A DNA stretch of 23,051 nucleotides from an uncultured Sutterella sp. (GTDB lineage Bacteria > Pseudomonadota > Gammaproteobacteria > Burkholderiales > Burkholderiaceae_F), in NCBI GenBank assembly GCA_958347955.1, contig CATVXH010000019.1:1-23051 (forward strand), written 5' to 3'. The notes under the pieces are model-generated. The model had not been told where the DNA came from, did not search any database, and was given only the letters and a program-made list of their open reading frames with translations. Of the stretch, positions 14,338 through 21,984 are shown one piece after another. The stretch's first letter is position 1, and every line of letters begins with the position of its first letter. A program made the position numbers and the translations under genes.

Positions 14338-14978
14338 AAATTTTGAAAAATGAAAAGCCGGCAACGATCCGATTGCCGAATATCTTCAAGCAAAATTAAA
14401 TATCGTTATCAGCATACTCATTCAGAAATAAAGAAAAATTCAGAGTCAAAATTTTCTTCGGACAATGGATTTGAACCACCGTCTATATAACATGTTTTTA
14501 ATAGTCTGAAATGAACTTACCGAAGTGTCTTTAACAAAAGTTATAACCTATTAGAGATATTCAGAAAGAAAAAAACTACAGGTTAACCGTTGAAAAAAGA
14601 TTAAAAGCTAAAAGAAAATTTAAGAGCAGGGAAGATATTTTTTGAAATATGTTTTCTATAAATACTCATTTATAAAATTTATCATTTGAACAAAATTATC
14701 AATCCCGGTCATTCAATAGTTTTTATCAATTTACATTTATTCTAATTGTAATTGGATTTATTGTTAAGCAATCCTGAATGTCCTCAACCGATATAGTTAA
14801 AGTGAGGATCTGGCTCAAAACATTAACCGAAAGCACAAATCCAAGGATTTTATAAATTTTCTTACACGCATTATTTTAAGTGTTCTGATGGTTTATTACG
14901 CATTATATTGAGTTTTATAAACATCTTAAAGTAATAAAATACCATTTTCAAACCCTTGACTTTAAATTCTTGATCCTC

Positions 14979-15007
14979 TTGACAATAGGAGATTTAATTA
15001 TCATAAT
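14979..15007 (+). promoter_or_regulatory. Promoter of hipBA
   Basis: TTGACA (14979-14984, 6/6), exactly 17 bases, then CATAAT (15002-15007, 5/6). It is the best sigma-70 match in the window. It places the transcript start near 15014, so hipB cannot begin at the earlier in-frame codon at 14970. Confidence 0.8.
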
Positions 15008-15012
15008 AATGG

Positions 15013-15024
15013 GTGTTAAAACAC
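15013..15024. promoter_or_regulatory. Palindrome at the hipBA transcription start (candidate HipB operator)
   Basis: GTGTT-AA-AACAC, a 5-bp palindrome at the predicted +1. It is flanked by an outer inverted repeat AATAATG (15005-15011) / CATTATT (15033-15039). Autorepression by HipB at such sites is usual for the family. Confidence 0.5.
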
Positions 15025-15050
15025 TATTTCATCATTATTTTGAGAATAAT

Positions 15051-15359
15051 ATGCGTCCTTCAGTTGCTGTTGAAGCCTCGTTAAAAGCCCTTGGCGCAAA
15101 TTTAAAAATTGCTCGCCTCCGTCGTCGTTTGCCGCAATCGCAGGTAGCGGAACGCGCGGGAATCTCCCTCAACACCCTAGCAAAGGTTGAGGCCGGCGAC
15201 CCCGGCGTTGCCATCGGCAATGTGGCAGCCATTATGCAGGCGATCGGTTTGGGGGCTCCCATGGGGGATATCGCTTCCCCGTCGGCAGATACCTCCGGTT
15301 TGCGACTTGAATCCGAGCGTTTGCCTAAACGCGCCCGCTCACCCCGCCGCATGATTTAA
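15051..15359 (+). CDS. hipB: HipB-type antitoxin / XRE-family regulator
   Basis: 102 residues from the ATG at 15051. Longer readings would begin inside the promoter, so this start is preferred; GAGAA precedes it. A helix-turn-helix of XRE type occupies about 12-65, with LKIARLRRRLPQSQVAERAGISLNTLAKVEAG carried in short pieces typical of HipB, then AIMQAIGLG. The tail (about 75-102) is basic (LPKRARSPRR) and probably disordered. HipB proteins repress their own operon and bind the HipA kinase. The stop is one base from the HipA start, so the pair is translated together. Confidence 0.87.
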   Translation: MRPSVAVEASLKALGANLKIARLRRRLPQSQVAERAGISLNTLAKVEAGDPGVAIGNVAAIMQAIGLGAPMGDIASPSADTSGLRLESERLPKRARSPRRMI

Positions 15360-15360
15360 A

Positions 15361-16536
15361 ATGCCGACGACCGTCTTAAACCTTTACTTTAAAAGTCCTC
15401 TCAATCCCCTGCCAATCGGTCAACTAAGCGTTGAAGATCCCGGCAGGGAGAATTCGCTTTGCTACTTCGTATACGATCCGCAGTGGCTGGAAGTCGGCTA
15501 CAGCCTAAGCAGTGATTTGCCTTTAATTCCTAAAGTTTTTAAGACTGACATTGCCCATCCCTATTTCGGCTTCATGTATGACTTGATGCCGGGCATCGGA
15601 GCGCGTAAAGCGGCCCGATTCATCACAAAAAAAGACTTAACAAACATAGAGTTATTGCTTCAATCTCAAGAAACACTTCGCCCCGGCGCAATCGGTATCG
15701 GTCAAAATATTCAAGTGCCTCTTCAGCATCGTCAGATCGGTGCGGTTGCCCTCGATTTAGAGCGCTTAATGATGGGACACTTGAATATTTCTGACATAGA
15801 TTCTCTCTATAACGCCGTTAGCGCCCTACCCGGCGAACGTTTTAAACTGGCTTATCAATCTGGTAAAAATAAAAATCTCATTTCAAAATTTAATATCCCC
15901 GATCCCAATCGCAATTTAATCATCTGGGAGGCGATTACTTTAAGTTTGGCAAGACGACTGGGGCTCAGCACTGTGACAGCGGAACTGACTTCCACTCGCG
16001 GCATGGACACTTTGATCAGCCTTCGTTTTGACCGAAACTCTCAAGGTGAGCCGATCGGTTTTGCCACCGCCAAGGCGCTTTTGGCTGCCCACGATGATGA
16101 ACACTGCTACCCGGAGGTCGCTGACATTTTGAATCAGGACGGTTCAAAACCTAAGAGCGATTTGCAGGAACTGTGGAAACGGATGGTCTTTAACATGTGC
16201 GTGGGCAACACCCACGACACACTCGACAACATTGGCTTTATCCGAGACAGAGACGGTTGGCGTCTGGCGCCTTTGTATTCGCTGCGCCCCGAGCCGATCT
16301 CTGTGAGCCGTCGCCATCACGCCACGGCTGTTACGCCGGACTGCGACCGTCCGGATCTGTCCAAAGCCATTGAAGTTTGCCCTTATTTTGGTCTCACCAA
16401 ACGTAAAGCCGAACAGGAAGCGCTTCATATATCTTCGTTTTGCGCCCAAAACTGGGAAAAAGTCGCCCGAGAATTTCAAGCTGATCCAATAGAAATCGAC
16501 AATATGCGCAAGGCTTTTGAGCAACTTGACCTCTAA
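15361..16536 (+). CDS. hipA: HipA-like protein with degenerate kinase active site
   Basis: 391 residues. It has an N-terminal HipA subdomain (1-110, DLMPGIGARKAA at 74-85) and a kinase-like core with ALPGERFKL (155-163), ISKF (174-177, ATP-binding Lys176), the helix IWEAITLSLARRLGL (188-202) and LRFDR (221-225). Family members phosphorylate glutamyl-tRNA synthetase or similar targets. Two conserved acidic residues are absent: the catalytic loop, usually GNTDDHxxN, reads GNTHDTLDN (282-290), and the metal-binding YDL reads Tyr306-Ser307-Leu308. The Ser that is autophosphorylated in E. coli HipA aligns with Ala155. So the fold is intact but phosphotransfer looks disabled: a pseudokinase, or a decaying toxin kept under hipB. 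Reading frame is uninterrupted and codon use is like the neighbours. Confidence 0.82.
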   Translation: MPTTVLNLYFKSPLNPLPIGQLSVEDPGRENSLCYFVYDPQWLEVGYSLSSDLPLIPKVFKTDIAHPYFGFMYDLMPGIGARKAARFITKKDLTNIELLLQSQETLRPGAIGIGQNIQVPLQHRQIGAVALDLERLMMGHLNISDIDSLYNAVSALPGERFKLAYQSGKNKNLISKFNIPDPNRNLIIWEAITLSLARRLGLSTVTAELTSTRGMDTLISLRFDRNSQGEPIGFATAKALLAAHDDEHCYPEVADILNQDGSKPKSDLQELWKRMVFNMCVGNTHDTLDNIGFIRDRDGWRLAPLYSLRPEPISVSRRHHATAVTPDCDRPDLSKAIEVCPYFGLTKRKAEQEALHISSFCAQNWEKVAREFQADPIEIDNMRKAFEQLDL

Positions 16537-16672
16537 AGTTACGCTCTTGGCTGCGCACATCAACCTAAGAACAAACACTTACATCTTGTTACAAATTGCC
16601 GTACAATCCCTAAAGGGAAAGCATCTTCACAAAGAGCAAAATTAGCGTGCGCCAAACGTAACGCTTGACGAG

Positions 16673-16698
16673 GTTGTTTTCTTTTTTCTGAAAACAAC
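16673..16698. repeat. Inverted repeat in the leader of the C69 dipeptidase gene
   Basis: GTTGTTTTC and GAAAACAAC, perfect 9-bp arms around an 8-base T-rich loop. It lies just after TTGACG (16665-16670) and 34 bases before the ATG at 16732. It could be an operator within the promoter, an mRNA-stabilising hairpin, or a weak end for hipA. There is no T-run after it on the plus strand. Confidence 0.5.
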
Positions 16699-16731
16699 AG
16701 ATCTTTATATATACATTAGGAGCTTACTCGT

Positions 16732-18582
16732 ATGAAACTGCGTGCATCTCTGATGGCCTGCGCCATCTCCAGCGCCTTGGTTGCGCTGCCGTTCACAACG
16801 ATGGCCTGCTCGACGGTCATCGTGGGCAAAGACGCTTCCGCGACAGGTCAAGTGATTGTCGGCCACAATGAAGACAACGGCGGCCGTGTTTTTAATCCGC
16901 AATATTGGGTGCCGCCTGCCAAGCATAAGGCCGGCGAAATGATCAAATACGAACCGACCGCGGCCATGATTCCGCAAGTTCGCGAAACCTTGGGCTTTTA
17001 TTGGTCTCAGACCCTTGATCCGAACGGCTCCTCTTTCTCCGACGGTTTCGTCAACGAAGCCGGTGTGGTGATTGTCTCCAACGCCTGCTCGAACATCTTC
17101 GATAAGGATCAAAAACTCAAGGACGGCGGTATCGGCTACGGCATCCGCCGCTTGATGGCTGAACGCGCTCACAGCGCTCGCGAAGCTGTGAAGATCGCCA
17201 CCGACCTTCTGACCAAATACGGCTACTTCTCCGAAGGCCGCACCTATACCATCGCCGATACACATGAAGCCTGGCAGTTGGCCATTCACAAGGGCAACGT
17301 TTGGGTGGCCCGCCGCGTCAAAGACAATGAAGTGATCTATATTCCTAATAACTTCATGATGGATAAGGTTGACGCCACGGATACTGAAAACGTTATTGTT
17401 TCCCCGGGCTTGATTGAACGCTCCATCAAGAACGGTCGCTACAAACCCGCCACCCCCGGTGTTTATAATGACTTTAACTTCCGTGAAGCCGTTCAACCGG
17501 CCGAACAACGCGCGGCCGGCTACAACTTCGGTCGTAACCAAGTCGCCTGGAAGTACATTACCGGTGAAAAGATCACCGACGCTGAAAAGTTCCCCTATTC
17601 CTTCACGCCCGACAAGAAGTTCGGTGTTGAAGACGTTAAGAACATTTTGCGTCTGCACGAAGAAAATATCGGCGACGATAAGGACGGCTGGTATCACCAT
17701 CTGGGCTTCGGTCCGTGCCGCGTGACAACCCATGAATCCGTTGTCTTTGAAATCAACGACATTCCTGAGCTCATCACAAGTTACCGCGCTTTGGCTCGTC
17801 CTTGCGAAACGCCCTACATCCCGTTCTATCCGTTAGCCAAGCCCAGTGAAAATATGAGCTTTATGACGGCCGAAGAAGCCACCCGCGAACACTTCAACGC
17901 CCGCGACAGCCGCTTCGACTATCATCCCGAATGGGCCTCGGCCACGTTCATTAACAATGCCAACACATTGGAATACCAACGTGAAGACCGTGACGATAAC
18001 TTTGACGTTATCGAAGACCTGGAAGAAAAGTGGGCTGATGAACAGGCCGGCATCCGCGATCAAGCCAAGGCGGCTATGAAGGTCTCCAAGGAACACGCTC
18101 TGAACCTGCTGCACCGTTACAACGTCGCCAAACTTCAGGAAGCCCAAGGCGCCATCCAAGCTCATTTGGATGAAATTGCTCCTCATAAAGTGGTGATTTT
18201 GGCTGACTCCATCGATCCGAAGAGCTCCAACACGGTTAAGTTCGCCCTCTTGAGCGATGAAGAACTTGACGCGACGAAGATCGATCAAAAGAGCACCTAC
18301 GGCGGTGTGGGCCGCTCAAGCCTCACCACGAGCGGTGTGATGGGCGACTTGGCCAAACCGGTGGGCTTTGCGACCGAAGATGTCAACGGCGACGGTAAGC
18401 TCGATATGGTGATGACCTTCGTTCAGAAGGACCTCGCCCGCTTCATGCTCGCCGGCGCTGTCTACGACACGTGGCTCTACACGCGTGATGGCAGCGATCA
18501 CATCGCGGCATTTGACACCGTGAAAATTAAAGGTCAAACCAACCGCAAGTACTCCTCCAAGGAACGCGGCCATGACCGGTAA
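16732..18582 (+). CDS. Secreted C69-family dipeptidase with C-terminal extension
   Basis: 616 residues. Signal peptide 1-25, cut exactly before Cys26 (MA-CSTVIVGKDAS), which becomes the N-terminal nucleophile of this Ntn-hydrolase family. The conserved GHNEDNGGRVFNP (44-56), DGFVNEAGVVIVSN (104-117) and HEAWQLAIHKGNVWVARRV (178-196) follow. Relatives such as Lactobacillus PepD cleave dipeptides and are about 470 residues. The extra C-terminal part here (about 440-616) has a long charged helix region and an EF-hand-like loop, DVNGDGKLD (550-558), that could bind calcium. Codon use is strongly biased, as in a highly expressed gene, and AGGAG precedes the ATG. Role: periplasmic or extracellular peptide digestion, expected in an amino-acid-fermenting gut bacterium. 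The long ORF on the opposite strand is an artefact of codon bias. Confidence 0.92.
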   Translation: MKLRASLMACAISSALVALPFTTMACSTVIVGKDASATGQVIVGHNEDNGGRVFNPQYWVPPAKHKAGEMIKYEPTAAMIPQVRETLGFYWSQTLDPNGSSFSDGFVNEAGVVIVSNACSNIFDKDQKLKDGGIGYGIRRLMAERAHSAREAVKIATDLLTKYGYFSEGRTYTIADTHEAWQLAIHKGNVWVARRVKDNEVIYIPNNFMMDKVDATDTENVIVSPGLIERSIKNGRYKPATPGVYNDFNFREAVQPAEQRAAGYNFGRNQVAWKYITGEKITDAEKFPYSFTPDKKFGVEDVKNILRLHEENIGDDKDGWYHHLGFGPCRVTTHESVVFEINDIPELITSYRALARPCETPYIPFYPLAKPSENMSFMTAEEATREHFNARDSRFDYHPEWASATFINNANTLEYQREDRDDNFDVIEDLEEKWADEQAGIRDQAKAAMKVSKEHALNLLHRYNVAKLQEAQGAIQAHLDEIAPHKVVILADSIDPKSSNTVKFALLSDEELDATKIDQKSTYGGVGRSSLTTSGVMGDLAKPVGFATEDVNGDGKLDMVMTFVQKDLARFMLAGAVYDTWLYTRDGSDHIAAFDTVKIKGQTNRKYSSKERGHDR

Positions 18583-18614
18583 TTAAAACCTTTTCGTTAT
18601 TGTTAAGGCTTGAC

Positions 18615-18648
18615 GCCCCGGAAAAGCTTCGGCTTTCCGGGGCTTTTT
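18615..18648 (+). terminator. Strong terminator after the C69 dipeptidase gene
   Basis: A GC-rich stem of 12 bp with a single bulged A (GCCCCGGAAA-A-GC / GCTTTCCGGGGC), a TTCG tetraloop and a run of five T. It lies 33 bases after the stop. Confidence 0.93.
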
Positions 18649-18741
18649 ATATACACTCGGTAATAAATGCCGCGGGAACTTTCATTTTTATCTATAGATT
18701 TTATATACTTGTCTAATTGGCTCTTCATCGAGGAATAAAAA

Positions 18742-19371
18742 ATGCAGCAAAACAACACGCCGTTGGTTCGCATTGTGGATGATGACGAAGGCATCCGTAA
18801 CTCCATGGCCTTTTTGCTTGAAGGCGAAGGCTGGGAAGTCAAAACCTACCGAGACGGCTCTCAATTCTTGGCCAGCAATGATTTCACCCGCCCCGGCTGC
18901 ATCATTTTGGACGTCCGCATGCCCAACATGAGCGGTTTAGGCTTGCAGACCCACCTCAATGAAATGGGAGTGGATCTTCCGATTATCTTCCTGAGCGGTC
19001 ACGGCGACATTGATATGGCGGTGCACACCATGAAAAACGGCGCCGTGGAATTTCTTCAAAAGCCCGTGCGAGAAGAGCGACTGTTCAAGGTCGTCCATGA
19101 CGTCATCACTGAGTATATGAACCGTCAGGAACAAATGGCTGATGTGATTGAATTTAAGAACCGCCTGAAAAACCTGACTCAACGCGAACGCGAAGTCGTC
19201 AATCTCATCAGTTTGGGCAAGTCCAATAAAGAAGTGGCTGAACAACTGGGTATTTCTGAAAAAACCGCCCAAGTTCACCGCGGCGCCGCTTACCGCAAAC
19301 TTGAAATTCATAACGCCACTGAAATCGCTCGATTGCTGATGCGCGCGAAGGAAGATCCCCAAATTCAATAA
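18742..19371 (+). CDS. FixJ/NarL-type response regulator (orphan)
   Basis: 209 residues. Receiver domain about 8-120: DDDE (13-16), phospho-acceptor Asp57 in ILDVRMPNMSG, Ser85, and Lys107 in LQKPVRE. Output is a LuxR-type helix-turn-helix at about 142-200 with LTQREREVVNLISLGKSNKEVAEQLGI in pieces and KTAQVHRGAAYRKL. The TMKNGAVEFLQKP pattern places it with FixJ/TtrR-like regulators. No sensor kinase lies on either side, so its partner is elsewhere. GAGGAA precedes the ATG. It has a terminator before and after, so it is transcribed alone. Confidence 0.93.
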   Translation: MQQNNTPLVRIVDDDEGIRNSMAFLLEGEGWEVKTYRDGSQFLASNDFTRPGCIILDVRMPNMSGLGLQTHLNEMGVDLPIIFLSGHGDIDMAVHTMKNGAVEFLQKPVREERLFKVVHDVITEYMNRQEQMADVIEFKNRLKNLTQREREVVNLISLGKSNKEVAEQLGISEKTAQVHRGAAYRKLEIHNATEIARLLMRAKEDPQIQ

Positions 19372-19384
19372 CCTCAACAGATTA

Positions 19385-19408
19385 CGCCCGCGACTCGCGG
19401 GCGTTTTT
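19385..19408 (+). terminator. Strong terminator after the response regulator gene
   Basis: Nine-base arms CGCCCGCGA / TCGCGGGCG (7 bp usable with a five-base loop) followed by five T, 13 bases past the stop. Confidence 0.92.
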
Positions 19409-19462
19409 CCCTCTCCTCTGCTGTACAATCAGTTAAGTATTCTTTTTAGTAGAGGATTGAAC

Positions 19463-19897
19463 ATGTATCGTAAAACCGCCGCCTGCGCGCTTACCCTTTC
19501 AGCCTGCGTGCTGCTCACCGCCTGCATGACGACTTCTCCTCTTGTCAATCCCCGCGAGCAAACCGTCCCTCATCAGGTGACGCAGAATAAAATGCACTCG
19601 GCGGTTCTTGATGCCGCACAGCTTCGTAAATGGCGCGTCGTCAGCGACAAACCCGGCGTAATGACGCTGGCGTATCCGGGCTCGGCCAAAGCCGTGCACT
19701 TTGAAGCGATCGTCAAGGTAACCTATGACGACGACAGCTACCAGGTAAGCTATGTCTCAAGCCGCGGGCTGGACGAGAAAAAAGGTTGCCGCAATTCCCA
19801 AAATAAATATGACGAAAATCTTATCTGCGTGCATCGCAATGTCAACCGTTGGATGAATAATCTGAGCGCGGACATTATGAATGGTCTCTATCGCTGA
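19463..19897 (+). CDS. Small lipoprotein of unknown function
   Basis: 144 residues from the ATG at 19463; the TTG two codons earlier would place the start too close to the AGAGGA ribosome site at 19451-19456. A lipoprotein signal ends LLTAC, giving a lipidated Cys at about residue 21. The mature part is short: an alpha/beta domain with an RKWRVVSDKPGVMTLAYPG stretch, a repeated-strand region VKVTYDDDSYQVSYVSS, and two Cys (GCRNSQ, LICVHR). It looks like small periplasmic lipoproteins of the outer or inner membrane; I recognise no family. It precedes the pigment-type operon by 31 bases and could be its first gene. Confidence 0.8.
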   Translation: MYRKTAACALTLSACVLLTACMTTSPLVNPREQTVPHQVTQNKMHSAVLDAAQLRKWRVVSDKPGVMTLAYPGSAKAVHFEAIVKVTYDDDSYQVSYVSSRGLDEKKGCRNSQNKYDENLICVHRNVNRWMNNLSADIMNGLYR

Positions 19898-19928
19898 CGA
19901 TTTTGAAAGACTGTATGGCTGAATCGAA

Positions 19929-20648
19929 ATGACGCCGAAAAGCCTGCGCTTACTTGACTACAGTGTATGGGCGCCGGAGTCGCTGCCGATGAGCCCTTTG
20001 CCGGCTCCGCACAATGTGTGCTTGGCAGGAGACTCAATCCCCAAGCTCAGTTTCCTGCCTTTAATGCAACGCAGGCGCTTAAGCCCCCTGGGGCGTGTTG
20101 TCATGGCGTCGCTGTACCCGCTCTATGAAAGAAACCGGGAAGTCATCTCCGCGGGACGCGGTGCCTGTGTGTTTTCCTCCCGCTGGGGCGACATCGCCGT
20201 CACCGTTAAATCATTGGAACAATTAACCGGGGAAAAATCCGTTTCCCCTACCGCCTTTTCAACCTCTGTTCACAATGCCATCGGAGGGCTCTTTTCCCTG
20301 TTCGAACACTTCCACGGCAATATCACATCGTTGTCGGGAGGTCGAGCCGGCATTTCCGCCGCTCTCTTTGAAGCCCGGGGGCTTATCCAAGAGCACGATT
20401 TTGTGTTGGTGAGCATTTACGAAGATGAAACCCCTGATGTGTTTAAAGCGTGGCATCAATCGAGCCGGCGGCCCTACGCGATCACACTTTTATTTTCAGA
20501 CTCAGAAGGTGTTCCAATAGAGGCGGCTCCGTTGTCTGGCGTTCAAAACTGCGCCCGCAAAAATCCCGTGCCGGACTTTCTGCGTTTCATAAGCGCACAG
20601 AAAGACTCTTTTTCAGAAACCGACGGAATATTGTGGATAAGGAAATAA
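19929..20648 (+). CDS. Ketosynthase-like chain-length factor (beta-ketoacyl synthase N-terminal-type)
   Basis: 239 residues. It follows the pattern of the small beta-ketoacyl-synthase-like proteins of aryl polyene clusters: YSVWAPE near 11-17, RRRLSPLGRVVMASLYPLYE (48-67), FSSRWGDIAVTVKSLEQLTGE (82-102), FSTSVHNAIGGLFSLF (110-125) and SLSGGRAGISAALFEARGLI (134-153). These are half-length and have no active-site Cys-His-His set of a working ketosynthase. They act with a real ketosynthase to set chain length. None of the catalytic residues is visible here. The ATG has only a weak ribosome site. The next gene starts three bases later, so this is the operon's first biosynthetic gene. Confidence 0.8.
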   Translation: MTPKSLRLLDYSVWAPESLPMSPLPAPHNVCLAGDSIPKLSFLPLMQRRRLSPLGRVVMASLYPLYERNREVISAGRGACVFSSRWGDIAVTVKSLEQLTGEKSVSPTAFSTSVHNAIGGLFSLFEHFHGNITSLSGGRAGISAALFEARGLIQEHDFVLVSIYEDETPDVFKAWHQSSRRPYAITLLFSDSEGVPIEAAPLSGVQNCARKNPVPDFLRFISAQKDSFSETDGILWIRK

Positions 20649-20651
20649 AGA

Positions 20652-21446
20652 ATGACCGCTGCAAAACTATACCGACGAATGGCAACGGGATTGGCTTTCG
20701 CCGTCTTCGGAGGGTTGGGCGTTTTCTTTCAATTTCTGATTTTCCCCGGCATTGTTTTAGTCATCCGCAATAAAACAGAGCGGAAAATTGTTGCCCGCCG
20801 CGTAATTCATCGCACTTTTAAATGGTTCATCGCCTTCATGCGGGCGATCGGCATCCTTGATTGGAAAGGTTTTAACCTTGAAAAGTTGCAAAAGCCCGGT
20901 CAGCTTATCCTTGCCAATCATCTCACACTGATCGACGTGGTGTTTCTTTTCTCATTTGTTCCCAATGCTTGCGCAATCATCAAGTCGGGCTTGGCTAAAA
21001 ATCCTTTCACCTGGGGGGCGGTCTACGCGGCAGGATATATCACCAACGATTCCGGCCCACAGCTTATTGAAGACTGCGTGCGGGAATTGAAAACAGGAGC
21101 AAGCCTCATTATCTTTCCCGAAGGCACCCGAACCCCAGCCGGTCAAGTCCCTAAACTCAAACACGGAGCGATGATCACCGCGTTTGAAAGCGGGATTGAA
21201 CCGACGCTCATGAGAATCACCTGCGAGCCTTTAAGTTTGACCAAGGGCGCTCATTGGTGGGATGTCCCCGATAAACCGATGTTTTTTACTTTCCGGGTGC
21301 TGGGACAGCAGCCCATTGAACAATACCGGGCTCTATATAAAAACAGCGGCCCGAAGGCGGTTCGAGCGTTAAGCCGCGATATTTTTGGTGTATTATTCCC
21401 CAACTTCGTTAATAAACAGAGCGAAAAAGGCAACGAGAATGTCTGA
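20652..21446 (+). CDS. PlsC-like 1-acyl-glycerol-3-phosphate acyltransferase family protein
   Basis: 264 residues. A membrane anchor at about 12-38 (LAFAVFGGLGVFFQFLIFPGI) is followed by the acyltransferase core. His90-x4-Asp95 in NHLTLID is the catalytic motif, and FPEGTR (155-160) binds the phosphate. In housekeeping form such enzymes make phosphatidic acid. In aryl polyene loci a PlsC-like enzyme of this size accompanies the two acyl carrier proteins and is thought to move the finished acyl chain to the lipid anchor. Its last eight bases overlap the first carrier protein gene. Confidence 0.88.
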   Translation: MTAAKLYRRMATGLAFAVFGGLGVFFQFLIFPGIVLVIRNKTERKIVARRVIHRTFKWFIAFMRAIGILDWKGFNLEKLQKPGQLILANHLTLIDVVFLFSFVPNACAIIKSGLAKNPFTWGAVYAAGYITNDSGPQLIEDCVRELKTGASLIIFPEGTRTPAGQVPKLKHGAMITAFESGIEPTLMRITCEPLSLTKGAHWWDVPDKPMFFTFRVLGQQPIEQYRALYKNSGPKAVRALSRDIFGVLFPNFVNKQSEKGNENV

Positions 21447-21705
21447 TGTTTTAAAAGAAGAACTTAAAGCGCTGATTATTGAATCTCTCAATCTCGAGGA
21501 TCTGACGACTGACGACATCACCGATGATATGCCCCTATTTTCTGAAGAAGGGTTGGGGCTGGACAGTGTTGACGGTTTGGAGCTGGGACTGGCTTTAAAG
21601 AAAAAGTACAATATCAGTCTTAACGCCGAGGCGGCTGAAACGCAGCAGTACTTTAAAAACATCAATTCGCTTGCCCGGTGCATTGAATCATTTCGAAGCA
21701 AATAA
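21439..21705 (+). CDS. Acyl carrier protein 1
   Basis: 88 residues. Four-helix carrier protein with the phosphopantetheine Ser43 in GLGLDSVDGLEL (38-49). The start is the ATG at 21439, overlapping the acyltransferase stop; the longer frame would add residues unlike a carrier protein. Acidic, as usual. It pairs with a second carrier protein six bases later; aryl polyene clusters typically carry two with separate duties (starter and chain). Confidence 0.92.
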   Translation: MSDVLKEELKALIIESLNLEDLTTDDITDDMPLFSEEGLGLDSVDGLELGLALKKKYNISLNAEAAETQQYFKNINSLARCIESFRSK

Positions 21706-21711
21706 CTCAAT

Positions 21712-21984
21712 ATGACTGTCACTAAAGAAGAAATTTTTGAAAAACTCCAAACGGCTTTAAACGAAACGTTTGAGATCGACCCCGAGCGTATCACACGTGA
21801 AGCCCGTTTAATGGAAGATCTGGAAATCGACAGCATTGATGCCATCGATCTGCTCGTGCAACTTAAGCCCATGCTCGGCAAACGCAAGATTGATCCGTCA
21901 TACTTCTATAAGATGCGCACGGTGGGTGATGTTGTTGACGGCCTGTATGATCTCTTAAGTCAACCGGAAGATTCCGCGGCGTGA
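21712..21984 (+). CDS. Acyl carrier protein 2
   Basis: 90 residues. Phosphopantetheine attachment Ser41 in LEIDSIDAIDLLV (37-49). Helices 1 and 2 (KEEIFEKLQTALNETFEID) and the final VGDVVDGLYDLL fit a complete carrier protein. It differs clearly from carrier protein 1 (a longer helix 2 loop and KRKIDPSYFYKM after the Ser helix), so the two are not recent duplicates. Its stop overlaps the following start by one base. Confidence 0.92.
   Translation: MTVTKEEIFEKLQTALNETFEIDPERITREARLMEDLEIDSIDAIDLLVQLKPMLGKRKIDPSYFYKMRTVGDVVDGLYDLLSQPEDSAA

Larger units (their letters stand above)
14338..15050. other. 713-base AT-rich non-coding stretch between MmcQ and hipB
   Basis: No open frame with coding character on either strand. 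Contents I can see: a 6-bp hairpin CGGCAA/TTGCCG (14359-14378) without a T-run, a tRNA-sized inverted repeat with a T-arm-like sequence (14456-14525), two similar ACGCATTAT-type segments around 14865 and 14900, and at the right end the hip promoter and operator-like palindrome. The remainder shows nothing recognisable. Its composition suits a former insertion or decay site. Confidence 0.6.

Noticed and set aside
14359..14378. Terminator for the MmcQ/YjbR gene
   Set aside because: The CGGCAA/TTGCCG stem is only 6 bp with an 8-base loop and no T-run follows.
16705..17733. 342-codon open frame on the minus strand opposite the C69 dipeptidase gene
   Set aside because: It lies entirely antisense to a clear signal-peptide enzyme with strong codon bias, which creates such open frames. 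Its protein has no recognisable domain and there is no ribosome site.
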